This document shows, in pieces, positions 63,648-64,000 of a stretch of 64,000 nt of DNA. The DNA is from Mesonia oceanica (lineage in GTDB: Bacteria; Bacteroidota; Bacteroidia; Flavobacteriales; Flavobacteriaceae). The DNA is taken from positions 124,001 through 188,000 of the forward strand of contig NZ_CABVMM010000002.1 of assembly GCF_902499555.1 (NCBI RefSeq), read 5' to 3'. Numbering within the stretch: position 1 is the stretch's first letter; every line of letters begins with the position of its first letter. The position numbers and the translations under genes are program-made. The notes beneath the pieces are model-generated. The model was given only the letters and a program-made list of their open reading frames with translations. It made no database searches and was not told the origin of the DNA.

Positions 63648-64000
63648 GTGCGCAATTGTATCGCGTGCCTACTTATAACCAACGGGCATGTTAAAATCTT
63701 AAGGCCCTAACCCGATAGCGCAGACTTGAGGTCCGTGCCCAGTCCTCCCCACTGCGCAAAATCTCCTGACTTTGAGCGAGCTATTTCCCCTTGCACGACA
63801 TAGAACATTTGTAAAGCCTAATCTAGTACTGAGCGTAGCCGAGTGGCTAAAAGGATGAGCTCAAATCAAACCAGCTTTTTTGACGAAACTTTTACAATGT
63901 CAAGTTTTGAGTTTAAAGTAAGAACAGGAACCGCAAATGAAAGGAGGTGCTACTACTTCTTTTGTGACTAAAACACAACGTCAAATAAAACAAAGTGCGT
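63648..64000 (+). mobile_element. Candidate 5' part of a group II intron, cut by the window edge
   Basis: The stretch begins GTGCGC, matching the GUGYG 5' end of group II introns, and is GC-richer than its flank. Stems visible: 63663-63669 / 63685-63691 (two wobbles), 63718-63723 / 63752-63757 (GCGCAG/CTGCGC), and 63836-63840 / 63845-63849. No long frame exists until an ATG at 63937 (MKGGATTSFVTKT), which is open at the right edge and contains AAGGAGGTG, a strong Shine-Dalgarno sequence rare in this phylum. The reverse transcriptase, if any, lies outside. Another structured RNA or element is possible. Confidence 0.4.

Noticed and set aside
63831..63870. tRNA-like segment near GTAGCCGAGTGGCTA
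   Set aside because: Only one short stem is present; no acceptor, anticodon or T-arm could be built.

Overview
The window reads as chromosome of a marine-type member of Bacteroidota, family Flavobacteriaceae (close to Zunongwangia, Gramella or Salegentibacter by gene content; this placement is inference). Supporting signs are low GC, a SusC/SusD polysaccharide locus, a type IX secretion C-terminal sorting domain, signal peptides ending in AQ, lipoproteins with acidic residues after the cysteine, almost no Shine-Dalgarno sequences, and several promoters of the flavobacterial TTG...TAnnTTTG form. No rRNA, tRNA or CRISPR array is visible. Layout: 1-4.1 kb is a minus-strand exopolysaccharide operon with PelF and PelG homologues, a free-standing secreted GH114/TM1410-like hydrolase and a membrane protein cut by the left edge. 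4.2-8.8 kb holds a small acidic protein, a secreted esterase, an MFS exporter, a Crp-type regulator and an Old Yellow Enzyme. 9.2-13.7 kb has a T9SS-secreted protein with two near-identical binding modules, a GNAT enzyme and a lipoprotein. 13.8-21 kb has a PadR-PspC-DUF2807 envelope-stress operon, a DUF4870/TraB-like pair, a DUF4442 protein, OxyR and a DUF2141 protein. 21.1-27.3 kb is a tightly coupled MoxR/DUF58/DUF4129/DUF4350/SpoIIM operon, with divergent RDD and TRIC-like genes. 28.6-30.9 kb holds a cyclophilin lipoprotein whose start overlaps that of a divergent Nudix hydrolase, then an acyltransferase. 31.0-39.1 kb is the most unusual block: two secreted or anchored serine hydrolases flank a nucleotide-transporter-like membrane protein fused to HEAT repeats, next to a secreted glucan-water-dikinase-like enzyme. 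39.2-41.9 kb has an ECF sigma factor with a membrane partner and a type II NADH dehydrogenase. 42.3-57.0 kb is a complete polysaccharide utilisation locus: a propeller/LuxR regulator, SusC, SusD, GH30, SusE-like lipoprotein, a second GH30 and a GH3 enzyme; beta-1,6-glucan or a branched beta-glucan is the likely target. 57.0-61.0 kb is a decaying accessory region with a 23-codon enolase fragment, a lipoprotein gene frameshifted at an 11-A tract, a gene lacking a good start, and two immunity-like genes. 61.1-63.5 kb encodes a Tat-exported phospholipase C in visibly GC-richer DNA. The last 350 bases are structured and GC-richer and may be the 5' part of a group II intron cut by the window edge. 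How the genes work together: the PUL is self-contained (sensing, outer-membrane binding and uptake, surface and periplasmic cleavage to glucose). The Pel-like operon would make an export-linked cationic or N-acetylhexosamine polymer. The 31-39 kb block suggests, as a hypothesis only, nucleotide traffic across the inner membrane feeding a periplasmic ATP-dependent dikinase.
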